The position numbers and the translations under genes were made by a program. Positions 1 through 6,521 of a stretch of DNA of 8,713 bases are shown here, in pieces. This DNA comes from Deltaproteobacteria bacterium. Lineage in GTDB: Bacteria; Desulfobacterota; Desulfobacteria; Desulfobacterales; ETH-SRB1. Numbering within the stretch: position 1 is the stretch's first letter; every line of letters starts with the position of its first letter. The notes beneath the pieces are model-generated. The model was given only the letters and a program-made list of their open reading frames with translations. It was not told where the DNA came from and made no database searches. The stretch is taken from contig JAFCZU010000225.1 in the NCBI GenBank assembly GCA_019314185.1, positions 1 to 8,713 of the forward strand, in the 5' to 3' direction.

Positions 1-659
1 GCGCCTCTGGTTCCAAACTTTAAAAGAAGATTTCCCTCTCTGTTATAAACACAAATCGAACCATCGATGACGCTTAGCGCATAAATACGACCCTGTGCGT
101 CAACCTTCACATCCATGAGGCCATGGCTTCCTTTGACAGGAATTTGTCTCTCAAATCGCAAATTTGAATCAAAGACAATGATCCGCTGATTAGCTTTATC
201 CACAATATACAAACGATCTTCTGAATCAACAGCCATATTGCCAGGATAAAACGGATTAGCCCAGGAAACAGCAGAAAGATCGATCGGTTTAACAGATTTT
301 TTCCCGATATCGATAGCCAGGATTTGTCCCTTTGCGGGTTCAGCCACAAAAAATCTACCCTTGCTGTCTTTGACTATGCTTGTCGGCGATGTCAGTTTCC
401 CTCCGCCGGTAAATTCCGAGATATATTTAAAGTCATTATCAAACGCAAGAATCCTGCCATTTGTTGTATCTGTGAAATATAACCGGTTCTTGTTTTCGTC
501 AAAAAAGAAACCGCCAAGCAGGCCAAAACTGCCTGTCTCACTGTTTCCGGTGATTGATATCAAGTGTTTAACCGATCCTTTTGACGCACAAAGTGCAGTT
601 GCAGGCAGAATTAAAGACAGGATTAAAACCGGAATAGCAAAATTGATCTTTTTAGACAT
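1..659 (-). CDS. Exported NHL-repeat beta-propeller protein, 3' end outside window
   Basis: I translated this frame by hand: it opens with ATG at 659 and stays open to the window edge, giving 219 residues with no stop. Residues 1-25 form a signal peptide (MSKK, hydrophobic run, cleavage near ATALCA-SKG). Then come at least four propeller blades with the NHL pattern of 'D..G.LY..D....RI..FD', near residues 52-75 (NRLYFTDTTNGRILAFD), 96-117 (GRFFVAEPAKGQILAID), 142-164 (DRLYIVDKANQRIIVFD) and 183-206 (GRIYALSVIDGSICVY). GGGG sits about 5 bases before the ATG as a ribosome site. NHL proteins are often encoded beside multiheme cytochromes in electron-exporting deltaproteobacteria, where they are thought to be scaffold or binding partners; a role in a cytochrome complex is inference. 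It has its own sigma-54 promoter, so it need not be co-transcribed with the cytochromes. Family is confident, function is not. Confidence 0.85.
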   Translation of the reverse strand, partial: MSKKINFAIPVLILSLILPATALCASKGSVKHLISITGNSETGSFGLLGGFFFDENKNRLYFTDTTNGRILAFDNDFKYISEFTGGGKLTSPTSIVKDSKGRFFVAEPAKGQILAIDIGKKSVKPIDLSAVSWANPFYPGNMAVDSEDRLYIVDKANQRIIVFDSNLRFERQIPVKGSHGLMDVKVDAQGRIYALSVIDGSICVYNREGNLLLKFGTRG

Positions 660-680
660 AATTACCCCGAAAAAATTAAT

Positions 681-710
681 CACGAAAACACGAAAGTTCG
701 AAAACACGAA
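681..710. repeat. Degenerate ACACGAAA low-complexity repeat
   Basis: Three imperfect CACGAAA units follow one another in the 5' leader of the NHL gene, between its sigma-54 promoter and its start codon. The same style of sequence (ACCACAAAGACACGAA) recurs at 4166-4185. I recognise this as a kind of intergenic repeat common in deltaproteobacterial and some other environmental genomes. No function is evident. Confidence 0.5.
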
Positions 711-730
711 ATTTACACTAAAAAGATAAA

Positions 731-746
731 GCAATTATTGTGCCAA
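731..746 (-). promoter_or_regulatory. Sigma-54 (RpoN) -24/-12 promoter for the NHL gene
   Basis: Read on the minus strand the sequence is TTGGCACAATAATTGC followed by TT. It matches the sigma-54 consensus TGGCAC-N5-TTGCW exactly, with the invariant GG (744-743) and GC (732-731) separated by the required 10 bases. Transcription would start about 12 bases downstream, near 719, leaving a leader of about 60 nt before the ATG at 659. It implies control by a bacterial enhancer-binding protein and RpoN. I saw no clear enhancer or IHF site in the short upstream spacer. I found no other GG-N10-GC site of this quality in the remaining spacers. Confidence 0.82.
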
Positions 747-822
747 GAAAAAACTAAGTCAGAGCACTATAACTTAAAAATGCCAGTCCGCCAAAAAGCT
801 CTTACTCTCCACGCTCTCTGCT

Positions 823-857
823 CTCCGACTTCCGACTTCCGACCTCTGACTTCCGCT
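823..857. repeat. Heptad tandem repeat (YTCYGAC), array 1
   Basis: Plus strand: CTCCGAC, TTCCGAC, TTCCGAC, CTCTGAC, then a degenerate TTCCGCT. That is four exact matches to YTCYGAC plus one decayed unit. The last unit touches the stop codon (858-860) of the 16-heme cytochrome, so on the coding strand the array begins directly after the TAG. The region 805-822 (CTCTCC, CTCTCTG) looks like further decayed units. The same unit forms the larger array at 8172-8255. Confidence 0.85.
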
Positions 858-2114
858 CTAGTACCCCTTATGACATTGAACACACAACTGCTTTTTTCGA
901 TCAAATCTCAAGGCAAAACCATAAGGGCTTCCCATCAGGCTATGACAAGTACCGCAGCTAATCTCACCCTTGGTCCTTGGATCAATAGTGCCTTTCCCAA
1001 CAGGATGGGTAAACGTAGCGTGTCTTTTGTGGCAAGTAACACACGCGGAAATTTCATCAGTCCTGTACAATAACTCAAAGTTAGATCCGTGGGGACGATG
1101 GCACTCGGTGCATTTTCCTTCCATAACCAGGGGGTGCTTGTGTTTGTTGTTTTTGTCTTTTAAGCGCTCTTTTGTATCTTGGTGACAGTCAGTGCATATT
1201 TTTTTCTCTTTTGCCTTTTTCAAGTAAGCCTCATCCGAAGCATGCGGATTGTGGCAGTTTGTGCAAAAGACACCTTCTCCTACATGGGTGTTGATCTTCC
1301 TGAAATCCTCCTTAACCGCTGGATGGCATGTAATGCAAATCGATATTCCCTTGCTTTTTGTGCTCAGAGGATCTGCTGAACCGGCAGAATTGTGACATTG
1401 AGTGCATTTTCTATCTGAAAACGGCTTGTGTGAATTTTCCTTGATCAGCTTGCCGCGATTTGATCCGTGAGGATTGTGACAGGAAATACAATTGGTACCT
1501 TGCACAGGATAATTAAGATGAGCTTTTTTTGCTTTTTTGTTGTTAATCGAATGACATTTGACGCATAGCTGTTCAGGACTTTTTTTAAGCAGCTCCTCAT
1601 AATCGGACGTATGATGGCTGTGACAACTTAAACAATTGCCTTTCCTGACAGGATCATGTTTGTTCTTTTTTGAAAACATCTCTTTGCCGGCATGGCAGCC
1701 AAAGCAGACTTGTTCTCCTTTTGCCTTTAATAATCCGGGGTTTTTTGACGAATGAGGGTTATGACACTTCAGACACGCTCCTTCTTCAAAAGGAGGATGG
1801 CTGTACTTTTTATCAAAGCTCCCTTTTTTGCCTTTATGGCAGCTTTTGCACAATGCGCTGATCTCATCTTTTATTAGATGTTCGTAATTTGATGTATGGG
1901 GATTGTGACAGCTTGAACATTGATATTTTTTAAAGGGCTCGTGCTTTCCCTTTTGAGCCATCTCCTGTTTAATCCCGGGATGACATTCCACGCATTTTTT
2001 AAAACCAACATCCATGCCTTTTGCATCAGTCACAGGAGCAACTATCATGGACAACAGGAATACCACGAAAAATATCAAACAAAACAAGGATATACTATTT
2101 TTCACTTTAGACAT
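858..2114 (-). CDS. 16-heme exported c-type cytochrome (doubled CXXCH family)
   Basis: This 418-aa protein has 16 CXXCH heme-binding motifs, with first cysteines at residues 41, 66, 89, 114, 137, 161, 184, 209, 237, 260, 284, 307, 335, 358, 387 and 411. A signal peptide covers about residues 1-31 (hydrophobic run, then PVTDA-KG). There is no lipobox, so it should be periplasmic or secreted. The motifs come in pairs: a CxxCHNPH-type heme preceded by an H.P(V/F) segment, then an LCxxCHK-type heme. These extra histidines could supply second axial ligands (inference). The C-terminus (THPVGKGTIDPR, then CGTCH and CVQCHKGY) looks like a normal family ending. It lies 78 bp after the 26-heme gene and is collinear with it. 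The ATG at 2114 has only a weak GTGAG ribosome site, which falls inside a repeat. Likely role: storing or moving electrons across the envelope. Confidence 0.92.
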   Translation of the reverse strand: MSKVKNSISLFCLIFFVVFLLSMIVAPVTDAKGMDVGFKKCVECHPGIKQEMAQKGKHEPFKKYQCSSCHNPHTSNYEHLIKDEISALCKSCHKGKKGSFDKKYSHPPFEEGACLKCHNPHSSKNPGLLKAKGEQVCFGCHAGKEMFSKKNKHDPVRKGNCLSCHSHHTSDYEELLKKSPEQLCVKCHSINNKKAKKAHLNYPVQGTNCISCHNPHGSNRGKLIKENSHKPFSDRKCTQCHNSAGSADPLSTKSKGISICITCHPAVKEDFRKINTHVGEGVFCTNCHNPHASDEAYLKKAKEKKICTDCHQDTKERLKDKNNKHKHPLVMEGKCTECHRPHGSNFELLYRTDEISACVTCHKRHATFTHPVGKGTIDPRTKGEISCGTCHSLMGSPYGFALRFDRKKQLCVQCHKGY

Positions 2115-2192
2115 TTTAGCTCACTTAAAATAGGCAGAATACCTTCAACTTTAGGCACTTTAATATACTTTAGGCACTTTAGCTCACTTAAC
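2115..2192. repeat. Intergenic repeat copy (TTTAGGCACT type), 78 bp
   Basis: The entire gap between the two cytochrome genes consists of repeat. TTTAGGCACTTTAGCTCAC at 2169-2187 is identical to 5877-5895. The block at 2135-2157 (CAGAATACCTTCAACTTTAGG and on) matches 5854-5875 with one inserted base. The GTGAG that must serve as ribosome site of the downstream cytochrome lies in this repeat. No terminator hairpin is seen, so co-transcription of the two cytochromes is plausible. Confidence 0.8.
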
Positions 2193-4142
2193 TTAATGAC
2201 ATTTTTTACAGTTACCGTCCTTAAACGGAGTATGCATTATTTTATGTATCAAAGCTTCGTTTTCAGAGCTGTGCGTTTCATGACAGCCTGTACAATTCGT
2301 GCCGGCGACAGGAATTGCGCTGTGAGCATCTAACATAGCCGGATCATTGAGACTGTGACAACCCTTGCAAAGGCTATCCCCTTTGCCTGCAAGCAAGTTT
2401 TCAATGTCTGAATAGTGAGGCACATGGCACTTCAAACACATCTCTTCCTTTGCGGGAGTGTGCTGAACTTTGTCCTTTTCAATATGAAGCGCCAGGTCAG
2501 AATGGCATGACAGACAGAGTCTCCCCGCAGGTCTATTTAGTCGCCCTTTTATTTTACTCCCGTGGGGATTATGACAATATGTACATTCTCCCTCTTTGAT
2601 CGGCATATGGGTATATTTGCTTTTTTGGGAAAAAGCTTGAATGTTTCCGTGACACCTATAACAATTATCCGCTCCTATTTTAATCAACTGAAAATCGTTG
2701 TCGCTGGCATGCTCATCGTGGCATGTAAGACATCTGCCCTTTGCAAAAGATTCATGAACACTTCCCCCCTTCACTTCATCAAGCATCCCCTGATGGCAAT
2801 TAAAGCAGAGTTTGTTTTTTTTCTGAATCAAAAGCTTTTCATTGCTTGCAGAGTGTGGACTATGGCAAACAACACATTGTCCGATTCTGATCGGAGTGTG
2901 AACATTAACGCGGTCAAAGAGCATCTTTTCTTTTTGATGGCAGCTATAACACTGCTCAACTTCGGAGTGTTTGAGTTCAAACTTGTTATCTGATGCATGG
3001 GGTTCGTGACAGACAACGCAATCCCCTTTTTTAACAGGGCTGTGAACATTTGACTGCGTAAAATCGTCTCTTTTGTGACACTGGTAGCAAAGCTTTTTGC
3101 CGGCCTCTTTTAATCCATAATCGTTATTTGATGCATGGGGATTATGACAGGATGTACAGTTATTCTCTCCTGCCGGTTTATGAACATGCTGTTTCTTAAT
3201 TATTTTTTCTCTTTCTTTATGGCACGAATAGCAAAGCTTGCCATCAGGTAGAAGCGTTACATATTTGTTGTCAGTAGCATGTGGACTGTGGCATGACAGG
3301 CAATTTCCATCCTGAACCGGTGAATGGATATGAGCTTTCTTAAAATCCGCCTTGTCTTTTGCATGGCAACCATAGCAGAGCTTTGCTCCCTTCTCTCTGG
3401 GTTCTAAAGCCTGCTCTGATTCAGGCGGGTTATGGCATGCGCCGCACTCCTTTTTATCAAGGGGTCCATGAACAAATTCGCGCAGCAACTTGGAGTTTGA
3501 AGAAGAATGTGATGTATGACACGACGCACAATTGCTATTGCCCACTTTATAGCCCGAGTGGCCTTTGACAAAGCTGGAACTTTTGAAATTATGACATTTG
3601 GCGCATACATTGTTCTTTGTGTTAAAGAGTTGTTCTTCATAATCAGAGCCATGGGCATCATGGCATGTCAGGCAGCCTTTGTCGGATAATGGAGCATGCT
3701 GTGTTTTTCTCGTGTAGGAGTCTTTTGAATGGCAAACAAAACAGAGATCATTCCCCTTGCCTTTTAACAGATTTTTATTTTCTGACGAATGTGGACTATG
3801 ACAACTTATACAGTTTTTTTCTTTTACAGGAGCATGAACATGCTTTTTGTCAAGCACGCTTTTCATCTCTTTATGACAAGTTAAGCACAGCTCCTTTTCG
3901 CTCACCTTTAAGTAAACGCCCCCGATTACCCCGTGTGGCCTGTGACACAATTCACACTTATTGTCTTTTACAGGCTTATGAACAACCCCTGCCTTCTTAA
4001 ACTCATCAACCTTTTTTTGATGGCACTCAACACATTTTTTTCTTACAAGCTGCCCTGGCGCTTTTCTCTTGCAGGAAACAGTCCCCACAATGATAATTAT
4101 AATCAATAACAGCAATATAGTGGCTGATTTTATGAGTTTCAT
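2193..4142 (-). CDS. 26-heme exported c-type cytochrome, probable lipoprotein
   Basis: This 649-aa protein carries 26 CXXCH motifs, with first cysteines at residues 37, 63, 86, 111, 134, 157, 180, 205, 233, 256, 281, 304, 329, 352, 375, 398, 423, 446, 471, 494, 520, 543, 569, 592, 617 and 645. They form about thirteen two-heme modules of about 47 residues each, typically H.PVK.G.C..CH.PHAS.N then LC..CHK (doubled CXXCH repeat). The N-terminus is a signal sequence ending in GTVSC (Cys24) followed by KRK. This is a possible lipoprotein site, though Thr at -3 is unusual. The protein ends on the last heme motif itself (CKKCH then stop), where homologous modules continue, so the tail may be lost. 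It lies 90 bp after the foldase gene and 78 bp before the 16-heme gene. Likely role: a periplasmic or outer-membrane electron wire. Heme count is directly seen; the redox partner is unknown. Confidence 0.92.
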   Translation of the reverse strand: MKLIKSATILLLLIIIIIVGTVSCKRKAPGQLVRKKCVECHQKKVDEFKKAGVVHKPVKDNKCELCHRPHGVIGGVYLKVSEKELCLTCHKEMKSVLDKKHVHAPVKEKNCISCHSPHSSENKNLLKGKGNDLCFVCHSKDSYTRKTQHAPLSDKGCLTCHDAHGSDYEEQLFNTKNNVCAKCHNFKSSSFVKGHSGYKVGNSNCASCHTSHSSSNSKLLREFVHGPLDKKECGACHNPPESEQALEPREKGAKLCYGCHAKDKADFKKAHIHSPVQDGNCLSCHSPHATDNKYVTLLPDGKLCYSCHKEREKIIKKQHVHKPAGENNCTSCHNPHASNNDYGLKEAGKKLCYQCHKRDDFTQSNVHSPVKKGDCVVCHEPHASDNKFELKHSEVEQCYSCHQKEKMLFDRVNVHTPIRIGQCVVCHSPHSASNEKLLIQKKNKLCFNCHQGMLDEVKGGSVHESFAKGRCLTCHDEHASDNDFQLIKIGADNCYRCHGNIQAFSQKSKYTHMPIKEGECTYCHNPHGSKIKGRLNRPAGRLCLSCHSDLALHIEKDKVQHTPAKEEMCLKCHVPHYSDIENLLAGKGDSLCKGCHSLNDPAMLDAHSAIPVAGTNCTGCHETHSSENEALIHKIMHTPFKDGNCKKCH

Positions 4143-4165
4143 TGAGCTAACCTATTCACCTTTTT

Positions 4166-4185
4166 ACCACAAAGACACGAAAAAA
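4166..4185. repeat. ACCACAAAGACACGAA intergenic repeat fragment
   Basis: A short piece of the common 'ACCAC-AAAGACACGAA' intergenic repeat style lies in the 90-bp spacer between the foldase and the 26-heme cytochrome. Nearby, 4236-4262 (GCGGCCTCTGCGTCTTCGCT) has the same character and overlaps the last codons of the foldase. The spacer shows no terminator, and the ribosome site of the cytochrome (AGG about 12 bases before ATG) is weak. Confidence 0.45.
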
Positions 4186-4232
4186 CTATCCTTACTATGC
4201 CATCACATTGAAAAATACAAAAAAATATAGTT

Positions 4233-5705
4233 TTACCTTGCGGCCTCTGCGTCTTCGCTGTGAACTGTTATCCGGTATTTTTCTTCTATCTGCCGCAAAA
4301 CTTTTTTGTTAATCTTTATTCTGGATCCTTTGCGCAATTTTGCCAAATACTTGGAAAGCACTTTGTCGAAGTTGTTTTGCCCTACTATTTTTCTTAACGT
4401 ATTAACAAGTCTGGAGAACTCTATGTACCCTCCCCCTCTCTTGCCCTTTAATTTAATAATCTTGTATTGTCTGTTATCAGCGATTACCTCGCTGATCTCA
4501 CCTGGTTTCAGCCGATTTAACTCCTTCCTGATTGCAGGAGAAAAGGAATTAGCATTAACCCATACAACCCTTTGTCTTGGCTTCCATCTTTCCGACACCA
4601 GAGGTCCTAAAAACTCAAAACTCGCGCCCTGCTTTAATTCTTTAAGAGCGTTATCAGCATCTTTACGAGTGTTAAAGATCATCTCTCTAAACCAGACTTC
4701 ATAATCCTTCTTGAAATTATTTATATGCTCTTTATAATATTGTGTCAACTCATTTTCTGTTGGAATTACCAGTGGATAAATCAGCTTTGCCTTAAATTCA
4801 TTGATAAGAATCAGCTCTTTACGTTTTTTAATCATATCCATAAATACAGGCTCGTTAACATAATTGCGATTTAATGCCTCCTGCTCGATCAATTTGAATG
4901 CGATCAGATTGTTTAAAATTTTCTCTTTTAACTCTAATTGCATTTTTTCCGGATATTCATTGTTTTTTGACAAAGGACGCTTCATGTGCTGTTTTTGAGC
5001 CGATTGTTTCATATCATGAAGAAAATTATCCAGAGGAATCATATCACCATTTACACTTGCCACCACCGACTTTCCCCCTGTATAATTCTTTTCCGGATCA
5101 AGCAGCTCAATCAGGTCACTGTCAATCCATATATCCGCCTGTTTTCTTAGATCGGAAATAAAGTTATCAGACAGCTCTTTTTCTTGTTCCTTCCTGATGT
5201 TTTTTCTGATTCGCGCCTCTACCTTTTTAAACATTCCTTCAGGAGCCGGCTTATCTTTCTCATAGCGCTCTTTGAAATAGTCCAAAATATCCTGATCGCT
5301 GATGTTGATTTTATCAAGAACCACTTCTTTTCTTAGCCTGATTATAGACTGGGTAATCACGAAAGATTCAATGCTTTTTATAAAATCAGCAGACTTGTCA
5401 AGTTCCACCATGTACGCATCCTGAATTATGAGCCGCTCATCAATCATCTGTTCAACAATATTCAGAATTTTGATGCTGCCGGCGCCCTCTTCAGGCCGGA
5501 TTTGCGGTTTATTCCTGTGAATAGCCTTAATCCTCTCCTGAAGAGAGACTTCATAAATAATGTCACCATTGACTTCCGCTATAACGGCCGTATCTACTGC
5601 CGCACAACATGGTATATATATATCTGTGGCTGCAAGCCAAAAAAGTGTCATCAAAATAAATACTGATAATTTTCTCATCATAAGAACTGATAATTTTCTC
5701 ATCAT
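4233..5705 (-). CDS. SurA/PpiC-type periplasmic foldase with degenerate parvulin domain
   Basis: 490 residues as the longest reading. A signal peptide ends near CCAA-VDTA (residues 33-37). Two SurA-N-like chaperone modules follow. Each starts with an 'A.VNGD.I' motif (residues 43-49 and 216-222) and contains a long helical segment and an 'E..L..Y..E' helix (residues 136-146 and 317-326). The parvulin-like domain occupies about 335-420, then a basic helical tail. The usual parvulin histidines are replaced: Glu341 in WFREMIF where R-H-I-L is expected, and Lys415 in QYKIIKL where Y-H-I-I is expected. It may therefore act as a holdase rather than an isomerase (inference). Its place before two giant cytochromes suggests it handles their unfolded periplasmic forms. 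The start is ambiguous because a 24-bp duplication creates ATG pairs at 5705/5702 and 5681/5678. The second pair gives a normal signal peptide (MMRKLSVFILM), and neither has a clear ribosome site. Confidence 0.85.
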   Translation of the reverse strand: MMRKLSVLMMRKLSVFILMTLFWLAATDIYIPCCAAVDTAVIAEVNGDIIYEVSLQERIKAIHRNKPQIRPEEGAGSIKILNIVEQMIDERLIIQDAYMVELDKSADFIKSIESFVITQSIIRLRKEVVLDKINISDQDILDYFKERYEKDKPAPEGMFKKVEARIRKNIRKEQEKELSDNFISDLRKQADIWIDSDLIELLDPEKNYTGGKSVVASVNGDMIPLDNFLHDMKQSAQKQHMKRPLSKNNEYPEKMQLELKEKILNNLIAFKLIEQEALNRNYVNEPVFMDMIKKRKELILINEFKAKLIYPLVIPTENELTQYYKEHINNFKKDYEVWFREMIFNTRKDADNALKELKQGASFEFLGPLVSERWKPRQRVVWVNANSFSPAIRKELNRLKPGEISEVIADNRQYKIIKLKGKRGGGYIEFSRLVNTLRKIVGQNNFDKVLSKYLAKLRKGSRIKINKKVLRQIEEKYRITVHSEDAEAAR

Positions 5706-5709
5706 AAGA
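5662..5709. repeat. Perfect 24-bp tandem duplication over the foldase start
   Basis: Positions 5662-5685 and 5686-5709 are identical 24-mers (starting ACTGATAATTTTCTC). Being 24 bp, the duplication keeps the frame and gives the protein a doubled MMRKLSV beginning. It therefore supplies two equivalent pairs of start codons. It looks recent, since no base differs. Confidence 0.95.
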
Positions 5710-5716
5710 TTACAAG

Positions 5717-5906
5717 AAGTGCCTAAAGTATGTTAAAGTATGTTAAAGTGCCTAAAGTTGTGGTACGCTTTCGGCGTGCTAATTGATAACCCAAAGGCTA
5801 TAAGAGTTTGCCTCCCTTGTACATTGATGGCTTAAGGAACCCATATAAAATGACAGAATACCTTAACTTTAGGCATTTTAGGCACTTTAGCTCACTTTAG
5901 GCACTT
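5717..5906. repeat. Inverted pair of TTTAGGCACT repeats, MITE-like
   Basis: The left arm (5717-5759) has GTGCCTAAA, GTATGTTAAA, GTATGTTAAA, GTGCCTAAA units on the plus strand. The right arm (5865-5906) has the same units inverted. AAGTGCCTAAAG at 5717-5728 is the exact complement of CTTTAGGCACTT at 5895-5906, and the inner parts also pair with few mismatches. About 105 bp lie between, including a small hairpin (GTACGC, TTTCG loop, GCGTGC at 5763-5779). I see no gene in 5706-5909. The right arm shares a 19-mer with the spacer at 2169-2187. It could be a non-autonomous mobile element or a structured leader of the foldase operon; no transposase or clear target duplication is visible. Confidence 0.6.
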
Positions 5907-5909
5907 CCC

Positions 5910-6445
5910 TTACGGTATTGTCTCGATCATCTCCAAAACCATTTTCCCCGTCAATTCACCCACCGACCTGACCTTGCCGAAATCAAGAACCGTTATGTAG
6001 TCATCGCCGGTTCTTCTGTGTTGCGCCATCTAGAAACCACAGGAACAACGCTCCTTTTCTTTTTCTCTATCCCTATAAATTCTTCTATCCGACCTATAAC
6101 AACTGCATCCACCCCCAATCTTTTTCCCGCAAGCTTGATAGTATTGAGATCAACGCCGCTCCTCACAATAATTCGCTCACTAACAAGAAAGCTCTTTATG
6201 TTTCCCGAAAATTCCACCTTAAATTTTCTCGTTTTAATCAGGTTTGCGACAAATGCCTGTGTTACAATTTTGCTTGCTCCGGAAATCTTTGTATTGTTGT
6301 AAAAAGAAAAAACCGCAACCTTTTTAACTGCCGGCTGATCATGATTTTTTCTGACATAGGTGTACGGAGTACCTGATGAAGAACAACCGAGAATAAATCC
6401 CGAAATGAGGAGCAAAAAAACAAACCTTCCTACCCGCCCAGGCAT
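5910..6445 (-). pseudogene. CsgG/LpoB-like lipoprotein, broken by internal deletion and frameshift
   Basis: I start it at the ATG at 6445, not further upstream, because this gives a classic lipoprotein signal (MPGRVGRF, hydrophobic stretch, FILGC then SSSG) with AAAGG about 6-10 bases before it. The mature part has the CsgG/LpoB/TolB-like fold pattern: VKKVAVFSFYNNT, a helix, then LAGKRLGVDAVVIGRIEEF. The frame breaks after VVPVVS (about 6032). The reading goes out of frame and stops at 5993. The true C-terminus continues in another frame from 6029 (MAQHRRTGDDYITVLDFGK through MIETIP) to a TAA at 5910. Compared with the intact paralogue at 6522-8051, about 15 residues are missing at the junction, including the conserved DG..IW strand. 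That fits a deletion of about 43 bp. Either a real pseudogene or an assembly fault. Confidence 0.8.
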
Positions 6446-6521
6446 TGAGACCTTTGAAGGATTTTGTTTGCGCTCTCTGTGTGTCCTATGATAAAAACCG
6501 ACTTTTTGCAAATCCATCAAC

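Noticed and set aside
858..4142. Several open frames on the plus strand and other minus frames across the cytochromes
   Set aside because: They are shadows of the lysine-, cysteine- and histidine-rich coding pattern, have no recognisable domains, and lie opposite strong CXXCH frames.
4143..4232. Terminator between foldase and 26-heme cytochrome
   Set aside because: There are T-rich runs on the coding strand but no stable stem before them.
5760..5864. Remnant of a coding gene inside the inverted repeat
   Set aside because: Short readable stretches exist in several frames but none has a recognisable motif or length.
5993..6040. Programmed frameshift or translational restart joining the two halves of the lipoprotein
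   Set aside because: A frameshift alone cannot restore the roughly 15 missing residues, there is no slippery run at the junction, and the ATG at 6029 has no ribosome site.
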